From the NCBI GenBank assembly GCA_015485525.1, contig WFTM01000484.1, positions 1 to 41,264 on the forward strand: a DNA stretch of 41,264 bases, given 5' to 3'. The stretch is from Candidatus Zhuqueibacterota bacterium. GTDB taxonomy: Bacteria > Zhuqueibacterota > Zhuqueibacteria > Zhuqueibacterales > Geothermadaptataceae. Shown in pieces: positions 1 through 9,848 of this stretch. Within the stretch, counting starts at the first letter, position 1, and each line of letters starts with the position of its first letter. The notes under the pieces are model-generated. The model ran no database searches. It was not told the origin of the DNA and saw only the letters and a list, made by a program, of their open reading frames with translations. Position numbers and translations under genes: made by a program.

Positions 1-1165
<1,165 letters not shown>

Positions 1166-1352
1166 TCAATTTCCCCGCCGGCCCTTGTGCAGAATCCTGA
1201 TGGGTGAATAAAGTGGAACAGGCGCAGGTGTGGGGTTACCGGCTTCTGCAACCGGAGGGCCCTGTCTGGTTTTTGCGTTGAAATCAGGCTGATGAAATGC
1301 AACTGCTGTATTCCCCTGCTGTGCGCTGCTCCGGGCCTCAGTCCCCGGAAAG

Positions 1353-1382
1353 AAAAAAGCTCCAGTAAATCTCGCCTGGAGC
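1353..1382 (-). terminator. Rho-independent terminator close behind a promoter
   Basis: Reading the minus strand, GCTCCAG (1382-1376) pairs perfectly with CTGGAGC (1365-1359) across a 10-nt loop and is followed by six T residues (1358-1353). Together with the promoter at 1411-1439 it would define a transcript of only about 50 nt. It could be a small RNA gene or an attenuator in a long proS leader. Confidence 0.8.
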
Positions 1383-1410
1383 CCATCCTGAAGCCAAAAA
1401 TGAGCCGGCT

Positions 1411-1439
1411 AATATACGGATATTGCCCTCGTTTGTCAA
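1411..1439 (-). promoter_or_regulatory. Sigma-70-type promoter, minus strand
   Basis: On the minus strand TTGACA (1439-1434) is followed after exactly 17 bp by TATATT (1416-1411). This is a full -35 consensus and a 5/6 -10 at optimal spacing. Transcription would start near 1404 and meet a strong terminator hairpin after about 25 nt. It is the only clear promoter upstream of proS, whose start codon is some 400 nt further on. Confidence 0.75.
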
Positions 1440-2392
1440 GGCGATTCTCGACGGCAAAAACCGTTTCAGGCCCGGTAAATCGACGGCTGGAAGTGATGGC
1501 AGGGCCATGGTACCCCGGCTGGGACGGACGGTGCCCCCGCGCAGAGAATTCCCTTTACCCGAGTCTCTCAACTCCCTCACTCCGGCAGGCTGCAGGGGGT
1601 GTTGCCTGCAGCAGATGGTTACACGCTGCCCGGAAAGCCAGCAGTGTTCTCTCCGGTTGTTCACGCATTGCGGAACGAGGCACGTACAATTAAAAACAAC
1701 AGAATAAAAAAGCTTTTTTCTCTCCTTTGCAAAAAGACATCATTGTCGGTAATAGCTATGGCCGTCAGGTGAAATATCCATGACGGTTTGTATCGCAGGT
1801 GAACGGCATGTACAGTGCTGCCGTTCAGACAGGCCTGAAATACAGGCTATCCTGCTCTCCGGTACCGGGATGCTCCTGTATCGAACGTGGGTTGATATGT
1901 TATCGCGAAGTCACTACTGCTGATGGCTGCAGGATGCTGTGATCAGCGGCTCCTCGTGCCTCCCGGACGAAATAAGTCCGGACCCACCGGGATCCGAGTT
2001 TCCATAACCTGACAAACCCATCCTGGCTGTGCCACAGCGTATTGTGCTGTCCACACGAAAAAGTCGGGATGCCTGTACATCATTTTCGACGTGATGATTC
2101 TTAGCTTTCAGACAGGCGGTCGTTTCGCCCGGTAAGGGCAAAATGCCGCCATTCCGGTTCTGCACCACAGCGGGAAGTTTGCGACCAAAAAGTCCGGCCT
2201 GACGGTAGTTTATCATCATGTTGAGCGAAGACCTTCATTGAATAAAATTTTTCAGCTATCCTGATCATCCTCGACAAAGTGTCGCTGATCCTGTCGGGAT
2301 AGAGGGTGCTCTGGTGCAGGGGATGCAGATGGAGAATGCGTGCATCCACATCTGCACCAGCTGAAACATGTCAATTGACCCCTTGCGGAGGG

Positions 2393-3388
2393 ATGATGTT
2401 TCGATATCTGCTACTTTGTACATTGGTGTTACATGTCGCCTGTGGTGGCAAAGCAGACCGGTTTCAGTTCGATGAGCAGGCCGGTTCGCTTTCCGGCGGG
2501 CGTAAGGACTGCTGGCAGGACGGTAACAAACCGCGTCTTCTGGATGTGATGCAGAACGTGATGACCCGTAGCCTGGAGCCGGATCTGGTCAGGGATAATT
2601 TCATCCAGACATTCGGCTGCGCGTACGAAGAGGTGGAAGTTGAAGTCAATGCTGTGCAGGCCGTGCACCGGGCGATCTTGCAATCGCTGCGCAACCGGAA
2701 TGTCGAAGTACGCGATGATCTGCTGGCTCTGCTCTATTCAACACCACCCAGGCCGGATAATCTCGTGCGCGATTATGCCATCTATGTCAATCTTAAAGAC
2801 AGCAACGGCGACCTGAAAGTCGCCAGCTATGAGGTGAAAATTCTCGATCTCGAGCTGATCTCCACGGTTGAATCGCCCGTGGCGATCTGGACCCGTATTG
2901 CTACGAGATTCCGTCACCGGGAGGATCACTACCGCGCCCTGCCCTTGTCGATGGAAAAATCCGACTTTGTCAAGGTAATCGAAAAAGCGCAGAACGTTCT
3001 GCAGCTGGCAGAGCGTGGTCGCATGGATGATATCCTGCAGTTATTCGGTGACAGCGCGCAGGCGCAGCCAACTGATGGCAGGCTGCAGCTTTCCTCTCTG
3101 GCCTTCGCGGATCAGTTCCAGCTCATCGATGAGTACAATCCCTCGCGTCGCTATCCGGCTGTGTTCCTCGGCAAGGGCATTGCCCTGGGCATGACGCCGA
3201 AGAACGGCGCAGTGGTGTTTAAATTCGGCGAGGAGCGGTTGTATGGCCTGCGCATCGATATGCAGAACTTCAAGCGTGTGACCGACAAGTTCGTGGAATA
3301 TAATTATCAGGCTCCGGAAACGATCCTGCGCTGTCTTTTTCTCAAAGCCAGTGCGCGCAAACCGGCGAGTTTGCCCGGAAGTCGTTGA
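2393..3388 (+). CDS. Putative lipoprotein, first gene of envelope operon
   Basis: I do not recognise a family. I chose the ATGATG at 2393 because GGAGGG lies just upstream and because the product then begins with a signal peptide (MMFRYLLLCTLVLHVACGG). The residue at the -3 position of the possible lipobox is atypical (H-V-A-C), so lipidation is likely but not certain. The mature part (about 310 residues) is soluble, mixed alpha/beta and charged, with no visible repeats or catalytic motif. The frame extends upstream to 2306, but that extension lacks an RBS and would bury the signal peptide. The gene is followed after 39 bp by the TonB-like gene and is probably co-transcribed with it and with the three genes after that, which suggests a shared role at the cell envelope. 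Confidence 0.75.
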   Translation: MMFRYLLLCTLVLHVACGGKADRFQFDEQAGSLSGGRKDCWQDGNKPRLLDVMQNVMTRSLEPDLVRDNFIQTFGCAYEEVEVEVNAVQAVHRAILQSLRNRNVEVRDDLLALLYSTPPRPDNLVRDYAIYVNLKDSNGDLKVASYEVKILDLELISTVESPVAIWTRIATRFRHREDHYRALPLSMEKSDFVKVIEKAQNVLQLAERGRMDDILQLFGDSAQAQPTDGRLQLSSLAFADQFQLIDEYNPSRRYPAVFLGKGIALGMTPKNGAVVFKFGEERLYGLRIDMQNFKRVTDKFVEYNYQAPETILRCLFLKASARKPASLPGSR

Positions 3389-3427
3389 TCGACCGGCCGC
3401 AGCGCGGTCCATTGGTGAGGACGCTTC

Positions 3428-4405
3428 ATGGAAAAACAGGACAGACTGGGCATGAGCGCACAGCGGCAGCAGCTCGAAAAGCTGCTGCTGCACAAGGGGA
3501 TGGTTATTTCCCTGGTGCTGGTTTTATCAGCAATGATGGTCGCCCGCCATGTTCCGATTATGCAGAGGCTGGCGGGCACAGCCGGCAGTGATGTGCTGCA
3601 GGCACTCAATCTGGAAGTGGTTCTGCTCAAGAAACCACCACCCCCTCCACCACCGAAAACCATGCAGGTGGTGCCGCCGGTGACTGTTCAGAAAAATAAA
3701 GATACCCAGCCGAAAAAGGTCACCAAACCGGCGAAGCCGAAACGCAATCCTCGCCGCAGGTTTGATGACCATAAAGTCGATTTTTCCCTGTCTGCACGCA
3801 GCCAGGCCCTGCTGGCAGATGCCTCCGCCCTCGGCAGTATCGACGCGCCTGTGGGCAGAAGCTCGCGCCTTGATGCGTTTGACGTTGGCCCCAGTCTGAG
3901 TCTGGATGCCGGGGCGGTTGTGGCAGAAGGCGGTCCTGCCGGCATCTCACTGGAAGTGGACGCAGCAGCAGTGCGTACGGCATCGGCACCGGCCCTGGAA
4001 GAGCCGGCCCTGAAGCTCGCTGTGCCGGAAGAACCTGAGAAGAAAACGTTGCAAAAAGGGAAAAAGGATGTCTCCGCCGGTGTGATCGATGCCAACGTGT
4101 CCGTGGTTCTGGCCTCGACGGACATCAGCGCAGGTTCTGAAGAGTATCAGCTCTGGAACCGCATCAATGCTGAGTTCGACCGCTGGGATAAGGGACGCTA
4201 TGGCAGCTTCCCTGCTCAGTTACAGCGCCGTGGCCGCAGTATCGTAGCATATTTCGCCTATGCAGACGGCACCGGTCATCGCATCGTTTGGCGCAGAGGA
4301 AATACCAAAATTTATGTCCAGGGGGAGAGCAAGCGAGTCAGGCTGATGGAGTTGAAACAGGCGGTAAGCGCCATGATTCAGTTGAATATTAATAAAAGTG
4401 AGTAA
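3428..4405 (+). CDS. TonB-like proline-rich membrane-anchored protein
   Basis: The 325-residue product has a short cytoplasmic N-terminus, one membrane segment at about residues 25-43, and then a hydrophobic stretch leading into KKPPPPPPPK at about 68-77. This is the layout of TonB-family energy transducers. A Lys/Pro/Arg-rich linker follows, then a long low-complexity Ala/Ser/Asp/Val region (about 115-215). A C-terminal domain of about 90 residues (from EEYQLWNRINAEFDRW) may be a periplasmic binding domain. It does not show the classical TonB C-terminal YP motif, and no exbB/exbD genes are next to it, so I call it TonB-like only. The last bases overlap the possible GTG start of the next gene. 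Confidence 0.7.
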   Translation: MEKQDRLGMSAQRQQLEKLLLHKGMVISLVLVLSAMMVARHVPIMQRLAGTAGSDVLQALNLEVVLLKKPPPPPPPKTMQVVPPVTVQKNKDTQPKKVTKPAKPKRNPRRRFDDHKVDFSLSARSQALLADASALGSIDAPVGRSSRLDAFDVGPSLSLDAGAVVAEGGPAGISLEVDAAAVRTASAPALEEPALKLAVPEEPEKKTLQKGKKDVSAGVIDANVSVVLASTDISAGSEEYQLWNRINAEFDRWDKGRYGSFPAQLQRRGRSIVAYFAYADGTGHRIVWRRGNTKIYVQGESKRVRLMELKQAVSAMIQLNINKSE

Positions 4406-4412
4406 TTATCGC

Positions 4413-5867
4413 ATGCCAAGGAAGTGGATCATTACCGGGCTGGCGGGGATCGCGCTGTTCGCGGTTTCCGGCACCGGCCTGCGCGCCCAGAGTGTTGGAG
4501 AGCTGTTTTCGCAGGTGAAGACTGCTTATGAAAACCAGGATCACCAGCAGACGGTGGACCTGTGCACGCAGATCATTCGCCAGTGTGAACAGAGCTATGC
4601 CGAAGCCGAATGTCGCTATACCAACGTGATGAAAACCGTTTATCTGTACAAGGGATTGTCTGAGTTCAAGCTGTACGGTGAGAGCGAGGAGCTGGACTTG
4701 CTCACCGAAGCGATCAATTCGCTGCAGAAAAGCTATGAGCTGTATGGTGATCCGAACGTGGCTTTTAATTTTGGCTACATGCAGACGCTGCGCGCGATCA
4801 AGCTGCAGGAGGGCGCCTATCTGGACGGCCTTGTTGCCGCCTGGGATGGCATACTCGGCATGTATGCGGATAACGAATGGCAGCTTGACGATGAGTTGCG
4901 CAACAATCTGAAAATTTTCATCAAGCAGGCAGTAGAGCTGACCATAACGCCGGCGGACAGCGCCTACACGACCGGCCGCTTCACCAGCTTCATGGTCCGC
5001 CTCGCCTGCGATCTCGCTGAACAGAGCAGCCTGTCACCAGATGACAAGCTCTTTTTCGATGTGTACCGCAAACGCGCCACCGAAGATAATTTCAACTTGC
5101 GCGGCAACGAGTGGCGCGCGCGCGGTTTTGCCGCTGAGGAGCAGTTCATCGAACGGCCGGATGATTATACCTACCGCGAAACCCGCACCAACATCGAGCT
5201 GGCCCTGCGTTACGCCAAGAGCATAGAACGCCAGGTGGAGATGCTCAAGGAGCTGACCAAGGTTGCCCTGTTCATGGAAAAAAACGGCGACGACCGCCAG
5301 GCTGAAACAGAGCTGCTCTATGCCCGAGAAAAAGCAGCGCAGGCATACCGACTGCTGGTCGAACGCCGGCCGAATGTCACGATCAAGCTGGAAAACGAGA
5401 TCAAGAAGGTGTACGGCAACTCAATTTTCCGGCTGGTGGACTATTATTTCAGCCTGGCTGATTCCACAGACCGGCTGAATGCCTACTACAAGGCGCGCCG
5501 CGTCGGCGAGGAGCTGCTCATCCCGGATCGCAGCGGCGGCTGGAAGCAGAAATTCGTTTGGGAAGGCTATGAAGAGCTGTATCTGCGTCTGGCGGATGTC
5601 GGGTATGAAACCGGAGACGAGGAGTTTGCCGTCGATATGATCGACAAAGCCTGGAAAGCAGCCCTGAAGATGAACCGCGTGAGCCAGAGCCGGATTTGTT
5701 CCGGCATCGGCCAGGACAAAGCCGCGAATCTCATCGTTTTTGTCGATGTCTATCAGCAGATCGCCCGCCGGTTCGGGCTGCAGACCGTTCTGCACTGGCT
5801 GCGCCCGATCAGGAAGTGCCTCGTTGCCGAGTCCTCAGCCTCATCGTTTGATACAACCAGAAAATAG
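4413..5867 (+). CDS. Exported alpha-helical (TPR-like) protein of unknown function
   Basis: The product of about 484 residues begins with a Sec signal peptide (MPRKWIITGLAGIALFAVSG...LRAQ, cleavage after AQ). The rest is rich in amphipathic helices with Tyr/Ala/Leu spacing resembling degenerate tetratricopeptide repeats (for example SQVKTAYENQDHQQTVDLC and ECRYTNVMKTVYLYKGLSE). No catalytic motif is visible. A GTG at 4398, overlapping the upstream stop, is the alternative start and would add five residues. Neither start has a strong RBS, so translational coupling to the upstream gene is likely. Proteins of this type often act as periplasmic scaffolds. Here that is inference from the operon, whose other members are also exported or membrane-bound. 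Confidence 0.7.
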   Translation: MPRKWIITGLAGIALFAVSGTGLRAQSVGELFSQVKTAYENQDHQQTVDLCTQIIRQCEQSYAEAECRYTNVMKTVYLYKGLSEFKLYGESEELDLLTEAINSLQKSYELYGDPNVAFNFGYMQTLRAIKLQEGAYLDGLVAAWDGILGMYADNEWQLDDELRNNLKIFIKQAVELTITPADSAYTTGRFTSFMVRLACDLAEQSSLSPDDKLFFDVYRKRATEDNFNLRGNEWRARGFAAEEQFIERPDDYTYRETRTNIELALRYAKSIERQVEMLKELTKVALFMEKNGDDRQAETELLYAREKAAQAYRLLVERRPNVTIKLENEIKKVYGNSIFRLVDYYFSLADSTDRLNAYYKARRVGEELLIPDRSGGWKQKFVWEGYEELYLRLADVGYETGDEEFAVDMIDKAWKAALKMNRVSQSRICSGIGQDKAANLIVFVDVYQQIARRFGLQTVLHWLRPIRKCLVAESSASSFDTTRK

Positions 5868-5872
5868 GTCCC

Positions 5873-6457
5873 ATGAACCGATCATATCATGATAAAAAAA
5901 GACCATCATACCGGGCAGCTGCTCAGAGCCTGCTGTTATTGCTGATGCTGTTCGGGGTTGCCGGGCGGGTGAGCGCACAGCGTATTGAGTCTGATCTGGA
6001 AAAGTTGATGGTCAAATACGAAATCAAAGTTCTCGACGTTTATCAGGAAATTCAGGCGCTGGAGGAAACTCCTCAGGCCAAAGTAGAGCGCGAGGCCTTT
6101 CACCGTGTGCTCTCCGGTTATACCGACAGAGTGCTGGAGATGTACAGCACTCTGGAGAGGATTAAGGAATTCACGCTGCAGAACTACCGCAACATCGTGG
6201 CGCGGTCGTTGATTTTTCGTGCCCTGGCCTATGTCGAGAGCGGGGCTAATCTCGAACAGGCCTGCAAGGATTACCGGCGCGCGCTCATTCTCTCACGGGA
6301 CAGCAAAATACCGGTCATCAACCAGACCCTGCCCTACGAAGTCTGGGCTGATGGCAAAGTTTATACCCGGCTGGCTGATCTGATCGACGACAAAGATGAG
6401 AACCTGGTGCTGCTGCGGTGCATGCGCTCTTCCGGGAAAACAAGACAGGTGCCATGA
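5873..6457 (+). CDS. Exported protein, short paralogue of the next gene
   Basis: The 194-residue product has an N-terminal signal peptide (hydrophobic LLLLLMLFGVAG, cleavage near VSAQ). It aligns by eye with the N-terminal part of the following product. Both contain AR-LI-RAL-Y followed by a C-x-DY-x-AL segment, then IPVI, then K-YTRL-DL-D-K-E-L. It ends right after this shared region, lacking the roughly 200-residue C-terminal part of its neighbour. It starts 6 bp after the previous stop, and its stop overlaps the next start as ATGA (6454-6457). Either it is a genuine single-domain version or it arose by duplication and truncation. No known family is recognised. Confidence 0.7.
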   Translation: MNRSYHDKKRPSYRAAAQSLLLLLMLFGVAGRVSAQRIESDLEKLMVKYEIKVLDVYQEIQALEETPQAKVEREAFHRVLSGYTDRVLEMYSTLERIKEFTLQNYRNIVARSLIFRALAYVESGANLEQACKDYRRALILSRDSKIPVINQTLPYEVWADGKVYTRLADLIDDKDENLVLLRCMRSSGKTRQVP

Positions 6458-7692
6458 TGAGATTACGAATCTACCTTTTTCTGCTGACTTTGGTACCAGC
6501 CGCCTGTGTGATAGCGCAGGACGGCGATCAGGTTATCCTCAACGAAATGGATAGCTTCGAATACAATGTCACGAAGATATATCGTGAATATCAGTGGTTA
6601 TATTATGAAGAAAAACAGAGTGCTCATGAGCTGCTGGCGTTCGAGGATGTTCTCGGCGTGTACGTCAAACGCCTCAACGAGGCGTACGAAACGATGAGCC
6701 TGCTCGGCGGGGAGGGCATCGATCAGGCGCAGGATATCACGGCGCGGGCACTCATCCTGCGCGCTCTCACGTATCTGGAAAAGGCGCCTCTCGATGTCAC
6801 CTATTTCGAGCGCGCCTGCTATGATTATTATGACGCACTGCAGCTCTATGAGAACAGCGAGAATATTCCGGTGATTTTCAAGCCACTGCCCGAGCCTCTG
6901 CGTATCGGGATGAAAACCTACACCCGGCTGATCGACCTGCTCGACGAAAAAGGCGAAGACCTCTTTGCTTTCGGCCAGGTGCATCTTTCGCTGCGTAATT
7001 TCAAGGTCACGTCGAAACTCGATGTCGATGCCATCGAGCTGGTGCGGTATTCGAGCCAGGCAAAGGACACGACCTATTATACCTACAAACTGGCGCAGCA
7101 GAAACTGCGGGACGGCTTTCGCACAGCATTACAGACGAGCCGGCCGACGGATATCTATCTCGGCCTGCCTGCCGGAACGTATTTCATCCGCTCGCAAAAA
7201 GAGCAGCGTATGGATTATGTCAACCTGGCGACGATCTATGTCCGCCCGAATCAGTTCATCGCCTACGTGGTTGAGCCGATCGCCGACTGGCTGATTTTCT
7301 ATGAAACACCGGAAAATCTCGTCAAAGTCAACAGGGATGAAACGCAGGCCACGGCAGAGGCGGACAGTGCTGCGACGCCCAGGCCCCGGGCTGTATCCAC
7401 AGGCGGTATTCCGACAACGGAACACATCGCCGGGATTATCGAAGCAAAAATGCAGGCGATGTCTGTCGATGACCTCGATCTGCTTCCGATCAGCCGGACA
7501 CGGAAAGAGTTCGTTCAGGGCATGGCCAAAATCGTCGCCACGCGTATTCAGGGTGAATATCTCACCAGTTGGAATCGCTGGACGCTGGCATGGAATATTT
7601 CCAAGTCTGTGACAGAGTTTTTCGCCGCCAGGCGCGCTGTCAGCATGCCGACGATCATCCTGACCAGCGAAGTGCTCGATGAGCTGATGTGA
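6454..7692 (+). CDS. Exported protein, long paralogue, last gene of the envelope operon
   Basis: The product (about 412 residues) starts with a signal peptide, MMRLRIYLFLLTLVPAACVIAQ. It could be cleaved after Ala-Gln, or be lipidated at the Cys, but the lipobox is poor. Residues about 25-190 form the helical region shared with the upstream paralogue. The C-terminal half contains a beta-rich stretch (about 190-285, with YLGLPAGTYFIRSQ), a Thr/Ala/Arg-rich linker, and a helical end. The start was chosen from the ATGA overlap with the upstream stop, which implies coupled translation. A 16-bp perfect hairpin lies about 135 bp downstream and ends the operon. No known family is recognised. Confidence 0.72.
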   Translation: MMRLRIYLFLLTLVPAACVIAQDGDQVILNEMDSFEYNVTKIYREYQWLYYEEKQSAHELLAFEDVLGVYVKRLNEAYETMSLLGGEGIDQAQDITARALILRALTYLEKAPLDVTYFERACYDYYDALQLYENSENIPVIFKPLPEPLRIGMKTYTRLIDLLDEKGEDLFAFGQVHLSLRNFKVTSKLDVDAIELVRYSSQAKDTTYYTYKLAQQKLRDGFRTALQTSRPTDIYLGLPAGTYFIRSQKEQRMDYVNLATIYVRPNQFIAYVVEPIADWLIFYETPENLVKVNRDETQATAEADSAATPRPRAVSTGGIPTTEHIAGIIEAKMQAMSVDDLDLLPISRTRKEFVQGMAKIVATRIQGEYLTSWNRWTLAWNISKSVTEFFAARRAVSMPTIILTSEVLDELM

Positions 7693-7727
7693 TGCTTTAT
7701 ACCATTCAGCGGCAGCACGAACCGGAT

Positions 7728-7745
7728 TATCCATTTTACTCAGCA
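7728..7745. repeat. Single end of the MITE-like repeat (family B)
   Basis: TATCCATTTTACTCAGCA matches the left terminal inverted repeat of the element at 26488-26712 at 17 of 18 positions. No second end is clear here, so this looks like a remnant between the operon end and its terminator. Confidence 0.55.
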
Positions 7746-7827
7746 CGGCCGTACCGTCATCCTGAATGGGTGTGCACGGGGGGATTTTGTGGATGGGGAA
7801 AGCAATCCGTTTTTACCACGGTATAAA

Positions 7828-7863
7828 AACAGAAAAGGCTATCCGGAGATAGCCTTTTCTGTT
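7828..7863. terminator. Perfect bidirectional terminator
   Basis: AACAGAAAAGGCTATC (7828-7843) is exactly complementary to 7848-7863 across a CGGA loop. On the plus strand the stem ends in TTTTCTGTT, and on the minus strand likewise. It separates the plus-strand envelope operon from the convergent acetyltransferase gene and can serve both. Confidence 0.9.
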
Positions 7864-7915
7864 GAAACGGTTTGCAGTAGTCAATTGGAAAAAAGCAAAC
7901 CGGAACTTTTGTCGC

Positions 7916-8590
7916 TCAGAGTTGAACCCACATGGTGCGTTTGACCGGAATGCCGAAAACGGTATGGGCCTTGATGGTGCGCACCTTGCTGAATCCGGCC
8001 TGATTGATTTCCTTGTTGTCCCGCGTGTGCCCGGCCGCAGCACCGACGAAGACCCGGCCGAACCCTTTGCGCAAAAATCGCTTGGCTGTGGAAGCCAGCA
8101 GATAAGCGTAGAGACCATTATGGCTGAATTCCGGGAAGACGCGGTAGCCATAGAGATACACACTGCCGGCGGAAAGGCCAACGTAAGAGTGCGTTACTGG
8201 TGAATAGGTGTCTTTGAAAGCCGTGCGCACATACGCGGCCAGCCGGTTGCGTACGAACAACGCGGCGATACCCTCGCCGGGCGGCATTTCTACAGCATGG
8301 GCGATTTCTTCAGGTACGCGGCCGTAGCCGTCATAGAAACGGATCGAGACCGCAGGATGCGTGGGTATCTGGGGCAGCAAAGTCGAACCGTCGGTCTGGA
8401 AAAAGTAGGCTGTTTCCGAGCGGTAAACCATGGCGATGATTTTCGAGCCCAGCCAGCGCGCGGCTTGAAGCAGGCGAGTGCTCAGCGGGACAAAAGACTC
8501 CTGCTCCAGAAGCTCAGGCAGTCCATAGCGGCTGGTGCGGCGTAGATTGTTCCAGATATCCTCACGATGTATGACACGATAAGTATTCAT
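7916..8590 (-). CDS. Probable GNAT-family N-acetyltransferase
   Basis: The product of 224 residues would transfer an acyl group from an acyl-CoA donor; the acceptor is unknown. The C-terminal half carries a GNAT-like core: a strand with AGSVYLYGYRVFPEF, then NGLYAYLLASTAKRFLRKGFGRVFVGAAAGHTRDN (helix alpha-1 region followed by a beta strand), then INQAGFSKVRTIKA, the usual N-x-x-x-x-x-GF closing motif. The classical Q/R-x-x-G-x-G/A loop is not cleanly conserved, so the call is moderate. The start at 8590 (MNTYRVIHRED) has GAGGG six bases upstream. An upstream ATG at 8671 would add 27 residues but lacks an RBS. The gene is monocistronic and convergent with the envelope operon. Confidence 0.65.
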   Translation of the reverse strand: MNTYRVIHREDIWNNLRRTSRYGLPELLEQESFVPLSTRLLQAARWLGSKIIAMVYRSETAYFFQTDGSTLLPQIPTHPAVSIRFYDGYGRVPEEIAHAVEMPPGEGIAALFVRNRLAAYVRTAFKDTYSPVTHSYVGLSAGSVYLYGYRVFPEFSHNGLYAYLLASTAKRFLRKGFGRVFVGAAAGHTRDNKEINQAGFSKVRTIKAHTVFGIPVKRTMWVQL

Positions 8591-8942
8591 AGTATCCCTC
8601 GTACGGTTGTTTCGGGAGTTGAGTTGTGCATTGGAGAGATAGCCCTGTGGCCCTGAAGTATCAAGTTCCATGCCATGGCAGGATGTTACAGAAGCGTTGA
8701 AAAAAAGCGCTTTTCCCCGGGAAGAATGCTCGTTTGATGCCGGAGATCACCGTACTATCTGCTCGGATTTCAACCGCGTGGTGGAAAATTGTAACATGAA
8801 TTCGACACTATTTCGCTGGTAAAGACCGGAATTTTGATTTGCAAAACTCAGGTTGCCTGGTTACATTGCCTCGCTTCAAGGGGCAGACCCTCTTTCTTTT
8901 CGACAGGTGTCACAATTTTCGAACACAATTTCAGGACAGATC

Positions 8943-9848
8943 ATGAAAGTAGAAATCGTTGGCATACCCCTGGACCTCGGGGCCGGCCGTCGTGGTGTGG
9001 ATATGGGCCCAACAGCCCTGCGCATCGCCAGCATCAGGGAACGTTTACAAGCGATCGGCTGCGAGGTTGTCGATGCCGGGGATATCAGCGTCCATCTTCC
9101 GGAAGTCAGAGCCGTCGTCAATCCGAAGCTGAAATATCTGCCCGAAATTGCTGCGGCCACGCAGGCGCTCAGCGATGCTGTGCGCGCTATCGTCGGCCAG
9201 GGCAGTTTTCCCCTTGTACTGGGTGGTGATCATTCTATCGCCATCGGCACGGTGGCCGGGGTTTCTGCGGCCATGCGCGAGCAGAAACGGTCTCTGGGGA
9301 TGATCTGGATCGATGCCCATGGAGATATGAACACGGCTGAAACAACGCCTTCGGGAAATATCCACGGGATGCCATTTGCAGTCTGTCTCGGCAAAGGTGC
9401 TCCGGAGCTTACCGGGATCGGAGGCGATTTTCAGAAAATCCGGCCGGAAAATGCGGTTCTGATCGGGGCCAGGTCGCTGGATGAAAAGGAGCGCATGCTG
9501 ATCAGGGAGTCGGGTATTTCGGTGTACACCATGGAAGCGATAGACCGGCAGGGCATATCAAAAGTTATGGATGAGGCGCTGAACAGCACACTCAATAATG
9601 TCGATGCCATCCACGTCAGTCTGGATATGGATGCCCTCGATCCCCAGTTTGCCCAGGGAGTTGGCACACCGGTGCGCGGTGGCCTTACATATCGCGAAGC
9701 CCACGCGATTCTCGAGTTCATCGCCGCTTCCGGGAAGCTGTGTTCACTGGAAGTGGTCGAGGTGAATCCTGTTCTCGATGTCCGCAATGAGACGGCAGAA
9801 ATTGCAGTCGATCTCGTGCTCAGCGCTTTGGGCAAAAGAATACTCTGA
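8943..9848 (+). CDS. rocF: Arginase (ureohydrolase family)
   Basis: This is a cytoplasmic Mn-dependent hydrolase splitting L-arginine to ornithine and urea. The 301-residue length is typical. The metal-binding motifs are all present: GGDHS (His97), DAHGD (Asp124, His126, Asp128) and SLDMDALDP (about residues 226-234). The substrate loop SGNIHGMP and a closing EVVEVNP with its Glu are also seen. DAHGDMN and the SGNIHG loop favour arginase over agmatinase, though agmatinase activity cannot be excluded by eye. The start is the ATG at 8943 with AGGACAG upstream; in-frame codons back to 8853 add an unlikely N-terminus. No ornithine or urease genes are adjacent, and the 350 bp upstream hold no obvious gene. 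Confidence 0.93.
   Translation: MKVEIVGIPLDLGAGRRGVDMGPTALRIASIRERLQAIGCEVVDAGDISVHLPEVRAVVNPKLKYLPEIAAATQALSDAVRAIVGQGSFPLVLGGDHSIAIGTVAGVSAAMREQKRSLGMIWIDAHGDMNTAETTPSGNIHGMPFAVCLGKGAPELTGIGGDFQKIRPENAVLIGARSLDEKERMLIRESGISVYTMEAIDRQGISKVMDEALNSTLNNVDAIHVSLDMDALDPQFAQGVGTPVRGGLTYREAHAILEFIAASGKLCSLEVVEVNPVLDVRNETAEIAVDLVLSALGKRIL

Noticed and set aside
1914-2219. A 101-codon minus-strand frame
   Set aside because: It has no RBS, no hydrophobic or domain pattern, and a composition like non-coding DNA.
2306-2392. Upstream extension of the first operon gene
   Set aside because: There is no RBS ahead of 2306, and the extension would mask a good signal peptide that has its own RBS.
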